Source of the DNA: an uncultured Marinoscillum sp.
GTDB taxonomy: Bacteria > Bacteroidota > Bacteroidia > Cytophagales > MED-G16
Direction: 5' to 3'
NCBI GenBank assembly: GCA_902529805.1
Contig: CABZXU010000012.1
Span: 1-47,633 of the forward strand
DNA: 47,633 nucleotides
The position numbers and the translations under genes were made by a program. Position 1 is the first letter of the stretch, and each line of letters opens with the position of its first letter. Under the pieces are notes generated by a model. It was not told the DNA's origin, did not search any database, and saw only the letters and a list, made by a program, of their open reading frames with translations. Positions 45,099 to 47,633 of this stretch are shown here, piece after piece.

Positions 45099-45827
45099 CT
45101 ATAATAAAATTTGTGCTAAAAGATAATCGGCAATCAAAATAGCAATGCAGCTTTTAGTTACAGCTTGGGTACTTGATTTTCCAACTTCTAAAGCACCTCC
45201 TTCAGTATAATAACCCTGAAAAGATGAAATAGATGCAACTAGAAAAGCAAAAACATATGATTTAATCAAAGCAAATGGAATATTAAAGGGGTTAAATTCA
45301 TATCTTAATCCATAAATATATTCTGCTCCTGCTATAACTTCAGATATTGTTCCTGCAATATAACCTCCTAAAATTGCAAGAAATGCTGACATAACAACTA
45401 AAATTGGATACATTAAAATAGATGCAATTATTTTAGGTAAAACAAGGTATGAACTTGAATTGATTCCCATTACTTCAAGAGCATCTATTTGTTCTGTAAT
45501 TCTCATTGTTCCAAGCTCTCCAGCTATATTTGATCCTACTTTTCCGGCAAAAACAATTGCGATTATTGTTGGAGATAATTCTAGTAATGTCATGTCTCTA
45601 ACTACTAATGAAATTACATAATCAGGTATCAAGGGTCCTACAAGATTAAATGCTGTTTGTAATGTTGTTACAGCTCCCATAAATATCGAAACTATTGCTA
45701 CTATAAATAAGCTTTCATATCCAATCTTAATGCATTCATTAATGGATAGGTTAAAATAAGTTTTAAATGACTCTCTTCTTTGAAAAAGTGAGGAAATAAA
45801 GATGATATATTTTCCAAAATTTTTCAT
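45099..45827 (-). CDS. mlaE: MlaE-like ABC transporter permease
   Basis: 242 residues with five to six membrane helices. GAVTTLQTAFNL, ELSPTIIAIVFAGKVGSNIAGELGTMRITEQIDALEVMGINSSSYLVLPKIIA and the late GYYTEGGALEVGKSSTQAVTKS are characteristic of MlaE/YrbE permeases (the 'GxxxTxQ', 'GSxxAAELGTMxxxEQIDALxxM' pattern). It is the first gene of a two-gene operon, separated from mlaF by one base. The 63-base gap to the divergent dehydrogenase gene shows no promoter matching TAnnTTTG in either direction. Confidence 0.93.
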   Translation of the reverse strand: MKNFGKYIIFISSLFQRRESFKTYFNLSINECIKIGYESLFIVAIVSIFMGAVTTLQTAFNLVGPLIPDYVISLVVRDMTLLELSPTIIAIVFAGKVGSNIAGELGTMRITEQIDALEVMGINSSSYLVLPKIIASILMYPILVVMSAFLAILGGYIAGTISEVIAGAEYIYGLRYEFNPFNIPFALIKSYVFAFLVASISSFQGYYTEGGALEVGKSSTQAVTKSCIAILIADYLLAQILL

Positions 45828-45890
45828 TTATTTGATATATTTTTAAACAATGTTTTACAATTTCGTAAATAATTATCATAATTTAAATTA

Positions 45891-46601
45891 ATGAAAAATA
45901 AATTGTTAGTAATTACCGGTGGATCTAAAGGAATTGGAAGATCAATTATTTTAAAGTTTGCAAAAATGAACTTTGATATAATTACTTGTTCAAGAAATTT
46001 AGATGATTTATCTAAGTTAAAAGAAGATGTAAATAAAGAATCTAAATCTGTTTCGGTTAATTTTATTCAGTCAGACCTTTCAAAAGAAAAAGAATGCCAA
46101 AATTTTATTGATTATGTTAAATCTTTTAAAAGAAATTTAGATTTATTAGTGAATAATGTAGGTATTTTTTCACCTGGAAAAATTTATAATGAGGATGAGG
46201 GTATTTTGAAAAGAATGATCAATACTAATCTATATTCGAACTATCATATAAGTAGGGGTTTAATTCCATCTATGTTATCTAGAAAAAAAGGTCATATATT
46301 TAATATTTGCTCAATAGCTAGTAAAATTGCTTACAGTAATGGTGGATCATATTGTGTTTCGAAGTTTGCTTTATATGGTATGAGTTTATGTTTAAGAGAA
46401 GAATTGAAAGATAAAGGAATAAAAGTAACATCCGTTCTTCCAGGAGCAACATTAACATCTAGTTGGGATGGTTCAGAATTTGACAAAAATCGTTTTGTAC
46501 AACCCAATGATATAGCAGAATCAATATTTTCTATTTATAATATGTCTAGTGGCTCCACTGTTGAAGAAATTATCATTAGGCCTCAACTTGGTGATATTTA
46601 A
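45891..46601 (+). CDS. Short-chain dehydrogenase/reductase
   Basis: 236 residues, classical SDR. The cofactor site is TGGSKGIG (9-16), NNVG (88-91) stands for the usual NNAG, and the catalytic triad is Ser141, Tyr154 and Lys158 in YCVSK. After the first strand the sequence reads TCSRN, whose Arg35 suggests NADP(H) preference. The substrate is not evident; FabG-like or other carbonyl reductases are possible. It has its own divergent start opposite mlaE and is followed 9 bases later by ispG, so the two may be cotranscribed. Confidence 0.9.
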   Translation: MKNKLLVITGGSKGIGRSIILKFAKMNFDIITCSRNLDDLSKLKEDVNKESKSVSVNFIQSDLSKEKECQNFIDYVKSFKRNLDLLVNNVGIFSPGKIYNEDEGILKRMINTNLYSNYHISRGLIPSMLSRKKGHIFNICSIASKIAYSNGGSYCVSKFALYGMSLCLREELKDKGIKVTSVLPGATLTSSWDGSEFDKNRFVQPNDIAESIFSIYNMSSGSTVEEIIIRPQLGDI

Positions 46602-46610
46602 TTTTAAAAA

Positions 46611-47633
46611 TTGAACAATATCTATAATAATTATCTATTCAATTATAAAAGAAGAAAATCTTTTCCTGTTTCTATTGGTGATTCTGTAATTGGAGGTGAT
46701 AATCCTATTAGGATTCAATCAATGACTACTTCTGATACAATGAATACCAATGCAACTGTTGAAGAAGCAATAAGAATGATTAATTCTGGTTCGGAATATA
46801 TAAGAATTACTGCTCCAAGTATTAATGAAGCAAAAAATTTACAAAACATAAAAAAAGAATTAAAAAAAAGGGGATTTAATGTCCCATTGATTGCAGATAT
46901 TCATTTCACTCCAAATGCAGCTGAAATTGCTGCTCAAATAGTTGAAAAGGTTAGAATAAATCCTGGAAATTTTGCTGACAAAAAAAGTTTTAAAAATATT
47001 GAATATGATGATGATTCCTATAATACTGAGATTGAAAGAATTTATGAAAGAGTTTCTCCACTAATTAAAATATGTAAAACTAATGGTACTGCTATGAGAA
47101 TTGGAACTAATCATGGTTCTTTATCTGATAGAATAATGAGTAGATTTGGTGATACACCATTAGGTATGGTAGAGTCAGCTTTAGAATATCTTAGAATATG
47201 TGAAGATCATAAGTTTTATAATATTGTTTTATCAATGAAAGCAAGTAATCCTTTAGTAATGGTCCATGCTTATAGACTGCTTGTTGAAAAAATGGATAAT
47301 TCTAATTTAAAAAACTATCCACTTCATTTGGGTGTTACTGAGGCTGGAGAAGGAGAGGACGGAAGAATTAAATCTGCTATAGGTATTGGAACATTACTTG
47401 ATGATGGAATAGGTGATACTGTAAGAGTTTCGCTTACTGAACCACCAGAATTTGAACCTCCAATAGCAAAAATTTTGGTTGATAGATATAAAACTAGGAA
47501 AAACCACGAAAAGATAAAAATTCCAAAAAACATTGTTTTTTCACCATTTCAATACGAAAAAAGAGAATCAAAAAGAATTCAAAATATTGGAGGAGAAAAT
47601 GTACCTATTGTAATTTCTGATTTATCAAAAATT
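46611..47633 (+). CDS. ispG: 4-hydroxy-3-methylbut-2-enyl diphosphate synthase, 3' part cut by the window edge
   Basis: 341 codons are visible without a stop. A TAA lies six bases before the TTG at 46611, and no ATG occurs before the conserved region, so TTG is the likely start (MNNIYNNYLFNYKRRKSF). The TIM-barrel domain has the motifs NPIRIQSMTTSDTMNT, VPLIADIHFTPNAAE, KVRINPGNF and HLGVTEAGEGEDGRIKSAIGIG. The end of the visible part begins the extra domain found in the longer Bacteroidota/plant type. It makes HMBPP in the MEP isoprenoid pathway with a 4Fe-4S cluster whose Cys ligands lie in the missing C-terminus. Confidence 0.95.
   Translation, partial: MNNIYNNYLFNYKRRKSFPVSIGDSVIGGDNPIRIQSMTTSDTMNTNATVEEAIRMINSGSEYIRITAPSINEAKNLQNIKKELKKRGFNVPLIADIHFTPNAAEIAAQIVEKVRINPGNFADKKSFKNIEYDDDSYNTEIERIYERVSPLIKICKTNGTAMRIGTNHGSLSDRIMSRFGDTPLGMVESALEYLRICEDHKFYNIVLSMKASNPLVMVHAYRLLVEKMDNSNLKNYPLHLGVTEAGEGEDGRIKSAIGIGTLLDDGIGDTVRVSLTEPPEFEPPIAKILVDRYKTRKNHEKIKIPKNIVFSPFQYEKRESKRIQNIGGENVPIVISDLSKI

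Noticed and set aside
44634-45104. Open frame of 156 codons opposite mlaF
   Set aside because: It mirrors the ABC ATPase motifs on the other strand; no homology or start context supports it.
44351-45827. Complete Mla/Mce system
   Set aside because: Only ATPase and permease are present; no MCE-domain gene follows in the window, so only these two parts are annotated.
1-47633. tRNA, rRNA, insertion sequence, prophage or restriction genes
   Set aside because: All gaps are short and no such motifs were recognised on either strand by eye; a covariance search would be needed to exclude small RNAs.

Overview
The window is compact, AT-rich DNA (roughly 30% G+C by eye) from a member of the Bacteroidota, most likely a marine or free-living, aerobic Flavobacteriia-type organism. 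The gene content points there: the gliding protein GldC, alternative complex III (actA-F) fused in order to an aa3-type oxidase operon, SufBCDSE, DUF3098 behind ftsX, DUF5777/YceI, a class V aminotransferase with a Tat signal, and a TonB receptor with an esterase lipoprotein. Initiation sites lack Shine-Dalgarno sequences, and the best promoter fits the Bacteroidota pattern TTTG-N19-TAnnTTTG. Genes are tightly packed with many 1-20 nt overlaps. No tRNA, rRNA, CRISPR array, insertion sequence or prophage was seen, and no gap exceeds 300 bases.

Layout. 1-2681: a cut YceI gene and a DUF5777 barrel (minus), divergent from an OsmC protein and a secreted ALK/LTK-type glycine-rich protein. 2687-13079, all minus: pseudouridine synthase truB, ribF and gldC, then a TonB receptor with an SGNH lipoprotein closed by a clear terminator, then an exported aminotransferase and valS. 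13163-15039 (plus): an outer-membrane barrel with an extra N-terminal domain and a small lipoprotein. 15031-19758 (minus): hppA-ftsX-DUF3098-uppP, where uppP is fused to a VanX-type D-Ala-D-Ala dipeptidase. 19800-26264 (minus): an Lrp/AsnC regulator and the sufBCDSE-sufT-bacilliredoxin operon. 26265-26535: a regulatory gap with repeats, a possible promoter and a strong terminator, suggesting a small RNA or attenuator. 26536-28218 (plus): fadD. 28348-44354 (plus): about 16 kb of respiratory chain genes, actABCDEF-coxB-coxA-ctaA-ctaB-two subunit III genes-subunit IV-a degenerate SCO-DUF420-a small membrane protein. 44351-45827 (minus): an MlaEF-type lipid ABC transporter. 45891-47633 (plus): a short-chain dehydrogenase and a cut ispG with a TTG start.

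How it works together. The act/cox block encodes a quinol oxidation and oxygen reduction supercomplex with its heme A pathway. The suf block supplies Fe-S clusters (ActB alone should need four, and IspG one). The hppA-ftsX-uppP block combines pyrophosphate-driven ion pumping with envelope and peptidoglycan functions. The TonB/SGNH pair and fadD suggest use of lipid or ester substrates. The observations most worth following are the UppP-VanX fusion, the SCO-like protein without copper ligands, the terminator-bounded intergenic transcript upstream of fadD, the two-domain outer-membrane protein, and the 14-T tract at the start of the glycine-rich protein.
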